Below, one piece after another: positions 1 to 5,777 of a stretch of DNA of 11,336 nt. Below the pieces are notes generated by a model, which was given only the letters and a program-made list of their open reading frames with translations, ran no database searches and had not been told where the DNA came from. This stretch comes from AV133 sp035567015 (GTDB lineage: Bacteria > Verrucomicrobiota > Verrucomicrobiia > Chthoniobacterales > UBA10450). Location: NCBI GenBank assembly GCA_035567015.1, contig DATMPQ010000305.1, positions 1-11,336 on the forward strand. The letters run 5' to 3'. Every line of letters starts with the position of its first letter. The first letter of the stretch is position 1. Both the position numbers and the translations under genes were made by a program.

Positions 1-125
1 CGAGGACCGACCCGGTGAAGCGCCTCGCGCTCCATGCCTGTGTCCTCAAATTTCCGCATCCCGTGACGAAGAAAGAACTCCGATTCACTTCGCCGTTACC
101 GCGCGACCTCTCGCGCCTGATGTGA
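1..125 (+). CDS. RluA-family pseudouridine synthase, C-terminal fragment
   Basis: Only the last 40 codons (from base 3) and the TGA at 123-125 are inside the window. The visible peptide runs R-T-D-P-V-K-R-L-A-L-H-A and later has F-P-H-P-V-T and S-P-L-P-R-D-L. This matches the conserved C-terminus of RluA/RluD-type enzymes (R-x-x-L-H-A ... F-x-H-P ... P-L-P-x-D-L). The family isomerises uridine to pseudouridine in rRNA or tRNA in the cytoplasm. The catalytic Asp and any S4 domain lie upstream, out of view, so the exact member (RluA, RluC or RluD) cannot be named. It is probably an intact chromosomal gene marking the conserved left side of the window. Confidence 0.8.
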   Translation, partial: RTDPVKRLALHACVLKFPHPVTKKELRFTSPLPRDLSRLM

Positions 126-135
126 GGCGCGAGAA

Positions 136-330
136 ATGAAAACATTCCTCACCCTGGCCGAGACCCACACGCCGGATGGTTCTCGTTTCACGCTGCACGA
201 GCATGACGGCGAATGCTATAGCATTGAAGCCCACTTTTGCCCTGCGGGCTGCGACAGCCGAGATGATGTCGGGCTCCGATTACGCGCAGGTTTTTCCGGT
301 CGAAAGCCTCTCTCAAACCTGCGAAATTAA
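136..330 (+). pseudogene. Broken N-terminus of a spermidine-synthase-like gene
   Basis: An ATG at 136 follows GAGG (124-127) at 8-base spacing, directly after the RluA stop, as expected for a co-transcribed second gene. The first 28 or so residues (L-A-E-T-H-T-P-D-G ... L-H-E-H-D-G-E) resemble the start of spermidine-synthase-like proteins I recall from Verrucomicrobiota, where T-P-D-G and H-D-G are followed by an I-R-L-N-G-x-x-L-M stretch. That continuation is missing: from about base 215 the frame reads unrelated, cysteine-rich sequence and stops at 330. No methyltransferase-like core is visible in any frame before 500. I read this as a gene cut by insertion or deletion at about 215-225. 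Family assignment is from memory and moderate at best; it could also be a short orphan ORF. Confidence 0.4.
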
Positions 331-335
331 CGGTT

Positions 336-375
336 TTGTCGGCCAATACGCTGGATAACCGTCGAAATTGTCGGC
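336..375. repeat. Pair of TTGTCGGC direct repeats, 32 bp apart
   Basis: TTGTCGGC occurs at 336-343 and again at 368-375, followed by CAATAC and ATAATC. A 6-bp inverted pair, ACGGTT (330-335) and AACCGT (357-362), lies between and around them. They sit between the broken gene at 136-330 and the restriction gene. Short T-G-C-C-G-A-C-A-type repeats of this kind are known at the ends of some recombinase-borne elements, but no recombinase gene is present here. The assignment to an element end is inference. Confidence 0.35.
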
Positions 376-383
376 ATAATCAT

Positions 384-491
384 ATGTTAGACGGTATGGC
401 GCTTCTCGGTAAGAGCATCTTGGCGGCGCGAGTTTGTGTAGCCGTTTCGATTTTTGCAGCGCTCGCGGCAGGTCATTATCTGATCTTGTAG
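384..491 (+). CDS. Possible 35-residue hydrophobic peptide
   Basis: The ATG at 384 opens a 35-codon frame ending at TAG 489-491. A second in-frame ATG lies at 396. Residues 6-35 are nearly all hydrophobic or small (A-L-L-G-K-S-I-L-A-A-R then V-C-V-A-V-S-I-F-A-A-L-A-A-G), which could form one membrane segment. There is no convincing Shine-Dalgarno site. It lies in a gene-poor stretch just upstream of the restriction gene. It may be spurious; no family is recognised. Confidence 0.18.
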   Translation: MLDGMALLGKSILAARVCVAVSIFAALAAGHYLIL

Positions 492-599
492 GCGAGGGTG
501 CTATGTCGATGGAAGGGGATCAATTTGGCCAGCAGGTTTTCGCAATCAATATTCACATTTAAACTCAAAACCGGTAATTTTGACGAAGAAAAAGATTTC

Positions 600-2798
600 A
601 TGAAGGCGGATAGCTTAACAATTGCAGACGTATTCAAGAGCGGCGGAGACATCCAGTTTGTCCTTCCTCATTTTCAGCGTGAATACAGTTGGGAGAAAGA
701 ACACTGGAAAGCGCTTTTGGATGACGCCTGCGAAATCTTTGAGGAAGGTGACGGAGTAACAGAACGGCTGGTAAAACTCGAACATTTCCTCGGCTCTCTC
801 GTTGTTATCCCGGATGGATTTGCTGCCGGGGTCGTGCCGATTTTCAAGCTGGTCGATGGCCAACAGCGGCTCACTTCAATAAGCATTTTACTCAAATCAC
901 TGTCGCTTTTTCTAGGAGGCGAAGACCCGTTTCGGCGACGGATTCAGCGATTCCTGCTAAATGACGAGCAAGGCGAGCTCGCATTCAAGCTTCTGCCGAC
1001 GAAGAAACATGGCGATCGCGATGCATTCACGCGAATCATCAGCGACGGAGAGTTTGTCGACGCAAATCGCTCACGGATTTGCGAGGCCTTCGCTTTCTTT
1101 CAGGATGAGTTACAGAAGCGAGTGCAGAGCGGGATTCGTCCGGAGGGTCTGCTAACGGTGTTGACGACGTCCTTCAAGGTGGTGTTTATCAACCTCGAAA
1201 CTAGCGAGAGCCCGTATCGAATCTTCGAAAGTCTGAACGCGAAGGGAAAACCCCTAACGCAGGCGGACCTCATTCGCAACTATGTGGCTATGCGCTTGCC
1301 GGCGGCGGATCAAGAGCGGCTGTTTGACGACTATTGGAGCCGAACGGAAGAATTGCTGCAGGAAAGTCGCCAAGTCGGTCGGATCGGGGAGTTAACCGCG
1401 TTCTTTCGGCACTATCTTTCGATGGTGAGCGGCGCAGTCGTAAATGAGAATCACGTTTACAGTCGTTTTCGGGATCGAGGCGAACGTGAATTTACCGACA
1501 CCCCGTCCTTTGAAGCCGAAATCAAGCGACTTTGGCAATTCGCTCGCTATTACGAAGCTCTCCTTCGACCCGGCCAGTCCGGACTATCGAACGGCGTTCA
1601 ACGTCTGCTCGATTCCCTGAATACCCTCGAAGCGCAAACTGCTTATCCATTCCTTCTCCGCCTCCTGGAAACGTTCGCCGAGAATCGGATCACTGATGAC
1701 CAGCTGCAAAGCTGCCTGCGGGCGGTAGAAAATTATCTAACCCGGCGCTTCATCGTCGGTGACCCCACGAATTACCAGCTGAAGATGTTTCCTTCTCTTT
1801 GGAAGGAACTGGATCCAACACGAATTACCGAATCACTGCCGAAAATTCTCGCGACGAAGAATTACCCAACGAATAAGCGCGTCATCCACAGCGTGGCTCA
1901 CCGCGACATCCCGCAACGAAATGCCCGCAATCGGCGCAACATGATTCAGATTCTCGAAATAATAAATGCGCGGATGTCAGCGGGCACGGGCGGCTACACG
2001 GTGCTCGATGCTGCGCCAACGGTCGAGCATATCATGCCCCAAAAGCTTTCACCGGAATGGCAAAACGCGCTGGGTCCGCTATGGCAGCAAGTGCAGGCGG
2101 AGTTCTTAAATACCTTCGGGAACTTGACGCTAGTAACAGGGGAGTGGAACTCAAGCCTCTCGAATTCGCCGTTTCCAATCAAATTGGACAAGTTTCTGCG
2201 CCATGCGTTGGTGCTGAATTCAAAATATTTCGTGTCGGGGATGGAATGGGGACGGGATGAAATTTTAGAGAGAGCGGAATTTCTTACCGAGCAAATTCTA
2301 GTGATCTGGCCTCCGCTGGACCCGGAGAAAGAGACAGCGGAACCAGCGTCGCCACCATCAGTGGAATTCAGCTGGGAAGCGATGGACAGGGTTGCGCGGC
2401 GGCTTGGGAAGCAGCTACTGAAAGTGAGTCAGGCGCGTTTTAGAACTGCCGATGGCGCGACCCGTGTTGTCGGACTCTGCTCAAAGACATATCAGCCGGA
2501 AGGCAGCCCAGGTTATTGGTATGGTTTAAAAATTTCGCAAAAGGCCTTTCTCGTCGAGGCCGGATCGGATTCTTGGCTTGCCTTGGAAGGTGATGAGGAA
2601 CGAAAACTCCTTTTGGTTCCTTTTCGGGTGATTGAAGAACTTCTTCCACGATTAGATATGACGGAAGGCGTGCACTGGCACTTTAGATTACGCCTTGGGG
2701 GTGACAGGGTTCTTTTGCGGTTGCCCGGTGGCGACAAAGTCGATCTAACCGAATACGTCATCCCTGCCAACGAACGAGCCGAATCTCATCAGACATAG
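600..2798 (+). CDS. GmrSD-type restriction endonuclease (DUF262 + DUF1524 HNH), orphan type IV
   Basis: The protein is 732 residues from the ATG at 600. An upstream in-frame GTG at 498 would add 34 residues, but the typical domain start (S-L-T-I-A-D-V-F) comes just after the ATG, so 600 is preferred. The N-terminal DUF262 domain shows F-Q-R-E-Y-S-W (25-31) and D-G-Q-Q-R (86-90), the signature of the nucleotide-dependent GmrS-like half. The DUF1524 domain shows V-E-H-I-M-P-Q (475-481) and F-G-N-L-T-L (506-511) followed by N-S-S-L-S-N, the HNH nuclease core, apparently intact. About 160 C-terminal residues (with Y-W-Y-G-L and a W-H-F-R-L stretch) form an extra domain of a type I recall from other restriction-associated proteins. 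Single-chain GmrSD enzymes cleave modified phage DNA (glucosylated or hydroxymethylated cytosine; relatives sense phosphorothioate), so lack of a methyltransferase neighbour fits. The actual target here is unknown. Confidence 0.85.
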   Translation: MKADSLTIADVFKSGGDIQFVLPHFQREYSWEKEHWKALLDDACEIFEEGDGVTERLVKLEHFLGSLVVIPDGFAAGVVPIFKLVDGQQRLTSISILLKSLSLFLGGEDPFRRRIQRFLLNDEQGELAFKLLPTKKHGDRDAFTRIISDGEFVDANRSRICEAFAFFQDELQKRVQSGIRPEGLLTVLTTSFKVVFINLETSESPYRIFESLNAKGKPLTQADLIRNYVAMRLPAADQERLFDDYWSRTEELLQESRQVGRIGELTAFFRHYLSMVSGAVVNENHVYSRFRDRGEREFTDTPSFEAEIKRLWQFARYYEALLRPGQSGLSNGVQRLLDSLNTLEAQTAYPFLLRLLETFAENRITDDQLQSCLRAVENYLTRRFIVGDPTNYQLKMFPSLWKELDPTRITESLPKILATKNYPTNKRVIHSVAHRDIPQRNARNRRNMIQILEIINARMSAGTGGYTVLDAAPTVEHIMPQKLSPEWQNALGPLWQQVQAEFLNTFGNLTLVTGEWNSSLSNSPFPIKLDKFLRHALVLNSKYFVSGMEWGRDEILERAEFLTEQILVIWPPLDPEKETAEPASPPSVEFSWEAMDRVARRLGKQLLKVSQARFRTADGATRVVGLCSKTYQPEGSPGYWYGLKISQKAFLVEAGSDSWLALEGDEERKLLLVPFRVIEELLPRLDMTEGVHWHFRLRLGGDRVLLRLPGGDKVDLTEYVIPANERAESHQT

Positions 2799-3134
2799 CC
2801 GCGTTCCGACCTCCACAACCGCGGTCAGCTTTTCATCGGCGCGAACAACGAAACGCTTTCCGTTGCCGCGATGTGCGTCAACAACCCAGATCGTTCGCCC
2901 GTTGGAATCAATCGCTGAGACACAGCCATAACTCCATCCGGCTTTGCTGAGGTTGTCAGCCGCGCTCCAAGAAATCGCGGGTCCCTCTGACGGATTGCGC
3001 GCAAGGCGGGCGCGTAGAGCCCCAAAATTTCGCTAGCTAATGCGATGGAAAAACACCATTTCCGTTTCCGAATCGCATCCGTTTATCCGCTGCGACATTC
3101 CGAGAAGCTGGCCAATCGCGCGATTTGATTTAAG
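2799..3134 (+). other. Spacer with a decayed repeat-like peptide reading
   Basis: No intact gene is seen in these 336 bases. Directly after the restriction gene's TAG and in its frame, 39 further codons are open to TGA 2916-2918. They read ...L-F-I-G-A-N-N-E-T-L-S-V-A-A-M-C-V and then N-N-P-D-R-S-P-V-G-I-N-R. I recall very similar short peptides recurring as hypothetical ORFs in soil Verrucomicrobiota, which suggests a dispersed repeat rather than a protein. The same frame then continues with D-T-A-I-T-P-S-G-F-A-E-V-V-S, again similar to the remembered pattern but interrupted by stops. Bases from about 2990 to 3134 show nothing recognisable, and no terminator hairpin with a T-tract follows the restriction gene. 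Confidence 0.3.
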
Positions 3135-3719
3135 ATGGCAGCAGTGATGCCGACGTTTGCCACAGCCAATGCACTCTGCACGGCGGCAGAGCTGGCCGAA
3201 GTCTTAGGGATAACTGATCGCCGTGTGCGACAGTTGACCAAAGCCGGGGCGTTGAAATGCGCTCGGACAAAACTCAACGGAATGCATTTCCGCCTCGCGG
3301 ATTCAGTGCAACGCTTTGTGAAATACGAATGTGATCTCGTGACCGAGCAGTGCGCGGTCGGCAACGGCGAATATGAGCGCGCACGAACCCGTCGGGCGCT
3401 TGCCGCCGCTCAGCTACTCGAATTGCAGGTGCGGGCTCAAGAAGGCACGATGTATTACGCGGTCGATGTCGAGCACGCGATTACAACGCAAGTGACGGCC
3501 TGCAAGCAACGGTTATTAGCAATCCCTGCAAGAGTGGCGCGGCGGCTCGTTGGCTGCAAGACTTTCAAGGAAGCTTTCGACGTGGTTTCGGAAGAGATTC
3601 ATTCGGCTCTGCATGAATTGACCGGCTACGACGCGAACTATTTCCGCAAATCTACCGAGGAACATATCGCGTCGCTCGGAGTCGAAGAGCAGCCGGGCAC
3701 AAATGGCGAAGCGGCCTGA
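3135..3719 (+). CDS. Phage-type terminase small subunit (Nu1-like DNA-binding protein)
   Basis: The 194-residue product has the layout of Nu1-type terminase small subunits. An N-terminal winged-helix segment runs T-A-A-E-L-A-E-V-L-G-I-T-D-R-R-V-R-Q-L-T (about residues 15-35). It is followed by F-R-L-A-D-S-V-Q-R-F, a charged helical stretch (about 75-110), and a C-terminal part with R-L-L-A-I-P-A-R-V-A-R-R-L-V and E-E-I-H-S-A-L-H-E-L. In phages this protein binds the packaging site and recruits the large terminase. No large subunit, portal or capsid gene is nearby, so it is an orphan: a prophage remnant or a domesticated DNA-binding protein. ATG 3135 and ATG 3147 are both possible starts; neither has a clear ribosome site. 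Its stop (TGA 3717-3719) is one base from the stop of the opposing S74 gene. The C-terminal 70 codons recur at 5414-5622. Confidence 0.75.
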   Translation: MAAVMPTFATANALCTAAELAEVLGITDRRVRQLTKAGALKCARTKLNGMHFRLADSVQRFVKYECDLVTEQCAVGNGEYERARTRRALAAAQLLELQVRAQEGTMYYAVDVEHAITTQVTACKQRLLAIPARVARRLVGCKTFKEAFDVVSEEIHSALHELTGYDANYFRKSTEEHIASLGVEEQPGTNGEAA

Positions 3720-3839
3720 GTTACTGATTATTGACGACCATTTGCGGCACAGGGCGGCTCATCTCGACTTGTGCGCTCACCCTCTGCAAGCCCGAAGTAA
3801 GCGCTTCAATCTGCTCTTGCTGGCGCGCGGCAGTCGCTT
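3511..3839. repeat. Copy 1 of a 329-bp direct duplication spanning the Nu1/S74 junction
   Basis: This block matches 5414-5742 base for base without gaps (offset 1903). I count about 29 differences by eye (about 91% identity), nine of them in the first 30 bases. It covers the last 70 codons of the Nu1-like gene and the last 39 codons of the opposing S74 gene. The first-30 differences leave the peptide R-L-L-A-I-P-A-R-V-A-R-R unchanged. Upstream of 3511 and beyond 3839 the similarity ends abruptly. Confidence 0.9.
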
Positions 3840-5022
3840 CCTGCTTTGCAACAGTAGATTTTAGCTGCGCCATGCTCGTTTCCTGTTCCTGCACTTTGCG
3901 GTCTTGCTCGCTCAACTTGCGGTCTTGCTCTTCGACCTTGCGGTGCTCTTTGAGGAACTCGTTGAGCAACATCGCGTTCACCGCTTCGTAACGCACGGTG
4001 TAGGGCTTGCCTTTAGCGTCACGAGCTACTAGGTCGGGGTTCACCTTTTCCACTTGCTCAGCCACCAAGCCGAACTGCGGGATGCCTTCGGGATCAAGCT
4101 CCGGCTTGTAGCGGAAGGTTACAGGTTTGAGCGCGAGGATCGCTTCGCTCGCCTTGTCCATCGGTTTGATCTCGTCCTTGAAACGCTCCGAGGAAACCAC
4201 CGTGCCGAGGTGCCCAGTGGAATCGATGATCACTCCCACGCCTCCGGCCACCGTTGCTCCGCTAATGCCGCGGATAAAGGTGGCAGTCTGACTCATCGCG
4301 CCGATGCGCAGCGTATTGGACTCGCCCGCCACACCAACATTGCCGATGTCGACGTTGTTACTTCCAGTGGTGAGGTTGGCGCCGGCATTATAGCCGACCG
4401 CGATGTTGAATGAGCCCCCGTTGGTTCCGAGCGCCCCATAACCTTCGGCCGTGTTGCCGTTGCCGGTCCTGTTGTTAGAGAGCGCACCAACACCGTTGGC
4501 CGCGTTTTGGAGGCCGGTGGTATTGCTATAGAGCGCTTTTACCCCACTGGCCGTGTTGTTGCTGCCGGTTGTGTTGTTATAGAGCGCGTTATAACCGTTG
4601 GCCGTGTTGAAGTTGGCGGTGGTGTTGCTAACGAGCGCGTAAGCACCGGTGGCCGTGTTGTTGCCGCCTGTGTTGCTAGAGAGCGCACCAAGACCGTTGG
4701 CCGTGTTGTTGAAGCCGCCGGTGTTGCTATAGAGCGCGTAAGCACCTGTCGCCGTGTTGCTATAGGCGCTGATGTTGCTATAGAGCGCTTGATAACCGAT
4801 CGCTGTGTTGTAGAGACCGGCTGTCAGGCTGAATAGCGCAGAATCACCCTCTGCGGTGTTGTTGCCGGGATAGCCTCCGTCCGGTGGTGGGCTAACCGCT
4901 TGCGCTGCGGGGGAAAGCGCAAACCACGCAAGCGCAAGCGGGATGAGCGGGAAACCGCGCTGTAAAAGCGAGCGGCTCATTGATTTTCTTAAATGTAGAG
5001 TTTTCATATTTTTGTTTTTCAT
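3721..5022 (-). CDS. Secreted NTA-repeat protein with C-terminal S74 intramolecular chaperone domain
   Basis: The protein is 433 residues. A signal peptide is visible (F-P-L-I-P-L-A-L-A-W-F-A-L-S-P-A-A-Q-A, likely cut after A42); ATG 4980 (residue 15) is a plausible shorter start. Residues about 50-230 are about eight repeats of 22-24 residues with the pattern A-L-x-S-N-T-x-G-x-x-N-T-A-x-G, recalling the parallel beta-roll of YadA-like heads. The S74 chaperone of endosialidase domain begins at S-S-E-R-F-K (277-282), where family members carry the Ser/Lys self-cleavage dyad. It continues through F-G-L-V-A-E-Q-V (about 317) and V-R-Y-E-A-V-N-A-M-L-L-N-E (about 343), then a charged coiled coil (about 355-420) rich in E-Q-D-R-K. 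S74 domains trimerise fibres and then cut themselves off. A trimeric surface fibre is inferred. The C-terminal tail is duplicated at 5624-5742. Confidence 0.8.
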   Translation of the reverse strand: MKNKNMKTLHLRKSMSRSLLQRGFPLIPLALAWFALSPAAQAVSPPPDGGYPGNNTAEGDSALFSLTAGLYNTAIGYQALYSNISAYSNTATGAYALYSNTGGFNNTANGLGALSSNTGGNNTATGAYALVSNTTANFNTANGYNALYNNTTGSNNTASGVKALYSNTTGLQNAANGVGALSNNRTGNGNTAEGYGALGTNGGSFNIAVGYNAGANLTTGSNNVDIGNVGVAGESNTLRIGAMSQTATFIRGISGATVAGGVGVIIDSTGHLGTVVSSERFKDEIKPMDKASEAILALKPVTFRYKPELDPEGIPQFGLVAEQVEKVNPDLVARDAKGKPYTVRYEAVNAMLLNEFLKEHRKVEEQDRKLSEQDRKVQEQETSMAQLKSTVAKQEATAARQQEQIEALTSGLQRVSAQVEMSRPVPQMVVNNQ

Positions 5023-5050
5023 TTTTTGTTGAGGTTGAATTGGTGAACTG

Positions 5051-5080
5051 TATTAACTGCAATCCAGTTCCGCGCGGAAC
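5051..5080 (-). promoter_or_regulatory. Possible promoter/operator: 14-bp palindrome next to TTAATA
   Basis: GTTCCGCGCGGAAC at 5067-5080 is a perfect 14-bp palindrome lying 45 bases upstream of the S74 gene start. On the minus strand it is followed ten bases later by TTAATA (5051-5056), a possible -10 element. AACTG (5055-5059) can also pair with CAGTT (5065-5069). A repressor site or mRNA leader fold are both possible. No good -35 box is seen. Confidence 0.3.
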
Positions 5081-5413
5081 CAGGAACAATCCTCACGAGG
5101 CGCTTTGAACAGCGGCCTCACTTCGGCTGACTCAGGGCTCCAGTTGAATCTGGAAATCGCGTAAAGCGGCAATCCCAGCGTAGATCCAGCCCCACGGGCT
5201 TCTTCAGCCCGGCCAAAGATGCGTCGAAACGTCGGGTGACGTAATCAATCACGCTTTACCAGCCCCGCGAAAATTTGTCGAGCTTTATTTTACGGCGGGT
5301 CGTAACTCTCCTCGCGTCCGTCACAGCTTTCGATCCGATTCGGTGAACGGAATGGCGCGTTCGATATTGCCCGTCGAATCCAGAATGCGAATCTCGCCAG
5401 CGAAGGCACGCGC
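5081..5413. other. Gene-free stretch with hairpin and unassigned coding scraps
   Basis: No intact gene is seen. A 6-bp hairpin CGGGCT/AGCCCG with a 5-base loop lies at 5195-5211. On the minus strand, about 5410 down to the stop at 5321-5323, one frame reads G-E-I-R-I-L-D-S-T-G-N-I-E-R-A-I-P-F, which looks protein-like but is too short to assign. A second minus frame then gives R-R-V-T-T-R-R-K-I-K-L-D-K-F-S-R-G-W. These may be debris of a phage-derived gene. The sequence joins the duplicated Nu1 fragment at about 5413. Confidence 0.3.
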
Positions 5414-5622
5414 GGCTGCTGGCGATCCCCGCGCGCGTGGCGCGGCGGCTGGTCGGCTGCAAGACTTTTAAGGAAGCTTTCGACCTGGTTTCGGAAGAGA
5501 TTCATTCGGCTCTGCATGAACTTTGCGGCTATGACGCCAACTATTTCCGCAAATCTACCCAGGAACATATCGCCTCGCTCGGAGTCGAAGAGCAGCCTGG
5601 CACAAATGGCGAAGCGGCCTGA
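5414..5622 (+). pseudogene. Truncated Nu1-like terminase small subunit, 3' remnant (copy 2)
   Basis: These 70 codons (frame R-L-L-A-I-P-A-R-V-A-R-R-L-V-G-C onward to TGA 5620-5622) match the C-terminus of the gene at 3135-3719. The N-terminal winged helix is absent and unrelated sequence precedes base 5414. An ATG-like start is not available at the right place; GTG 5437 opens 61 codons. Most nucleotide differences from copy 1 are silent. Visible substitutions include V to L, T to C and E to Q, with no frameshift or stop. So this copy diverged while still under protein-level selection and was truncated later. Confidence 0.8.
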
Positions 5623-5623
5623 G

Positions 5624-5742
5624 TTACTGATTATTGACGACCATTTGCGGCGCAGGGCGGCTCATCTCGACTTGTGGACTCACCCTCTGCAAGCCCGCAG
5701 TAAGCGCCTCAATTTGCTCTTGCTGGTGCGCGGCAGTCGCTT
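5624..5742 (-). pseudogene. Truncated S74-protein C-terminal tail, remnant (copy 2)
   Basis: Read on the minus strand this gives Q-A-T-A-A-H-Q-Q-E-Q-I-E-A-L-T-A-G-L-Q-R, then onward to ...P-Q-M-V-V-N-N-Q-stop. It matches the last 39 codons of the S74 protein at 3721-5022, with S to A, A to P and V to A changes and no frameshift. The signal peptide, NTA repeats and catalytic S74 core are missing. It ends one base from the Nu1 remnant's stop, reproducing the convergent arrangement of copy 1. It is in the same reading frame as the large gene upstream (5777-9457), separated by that gene's TAG. Confidence 0.75.
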
Positions 5743-5756
5743 GGAAGTCCCAAACC

Positions 5757-5777
5757 GCACAGGCTGGAAGTCTGTGC
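5757..5777. repeat. REP-like hairpin overlapping the stop codon of the 1226-residue gene
   Basis: GCACAG (5757-5762) and CTGTGC (5772-5777) form a perfect 6-bp stem with a 9-base loop, GCTGGAAGT. Base 5777 is also the last base of the TAG stop on the minus strand. I recall 'cacaggctggaag-c/t-ctgtg' palindromes as abundant dispersed elements in Planctomycetota/Verrucomicrobiota genomes. It may protect the 3' end of the mRNA. No T-tract follows on the minus strand, so a classical terminator is unlikely. Confidence 0.5.

Noticed and set aside
386..392. GTTAGAC (matches integron core GTTRRRY), possible attC site
   Set aside because: No properly spaced RYYYAAC partner; the nearby GTCGGC motifs are direct rather than inverted, so the attC fold cannot form.
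498..599. GTG 498 as start of the restriction enzyme
   Set aside because: The extra 34 residues show no family resemblance and the DUF262 start pattern begins right after ATG 600; kept only as an alternative.
4054..4836. Plus-strand ORFs opposite the S74 gene with V-A-I-E-R-V-S-T repeats
   Set aside because: Antisense of the N-T-A-x-G repeats; the minus-strand gene has a signal peptide and S74 motifs.
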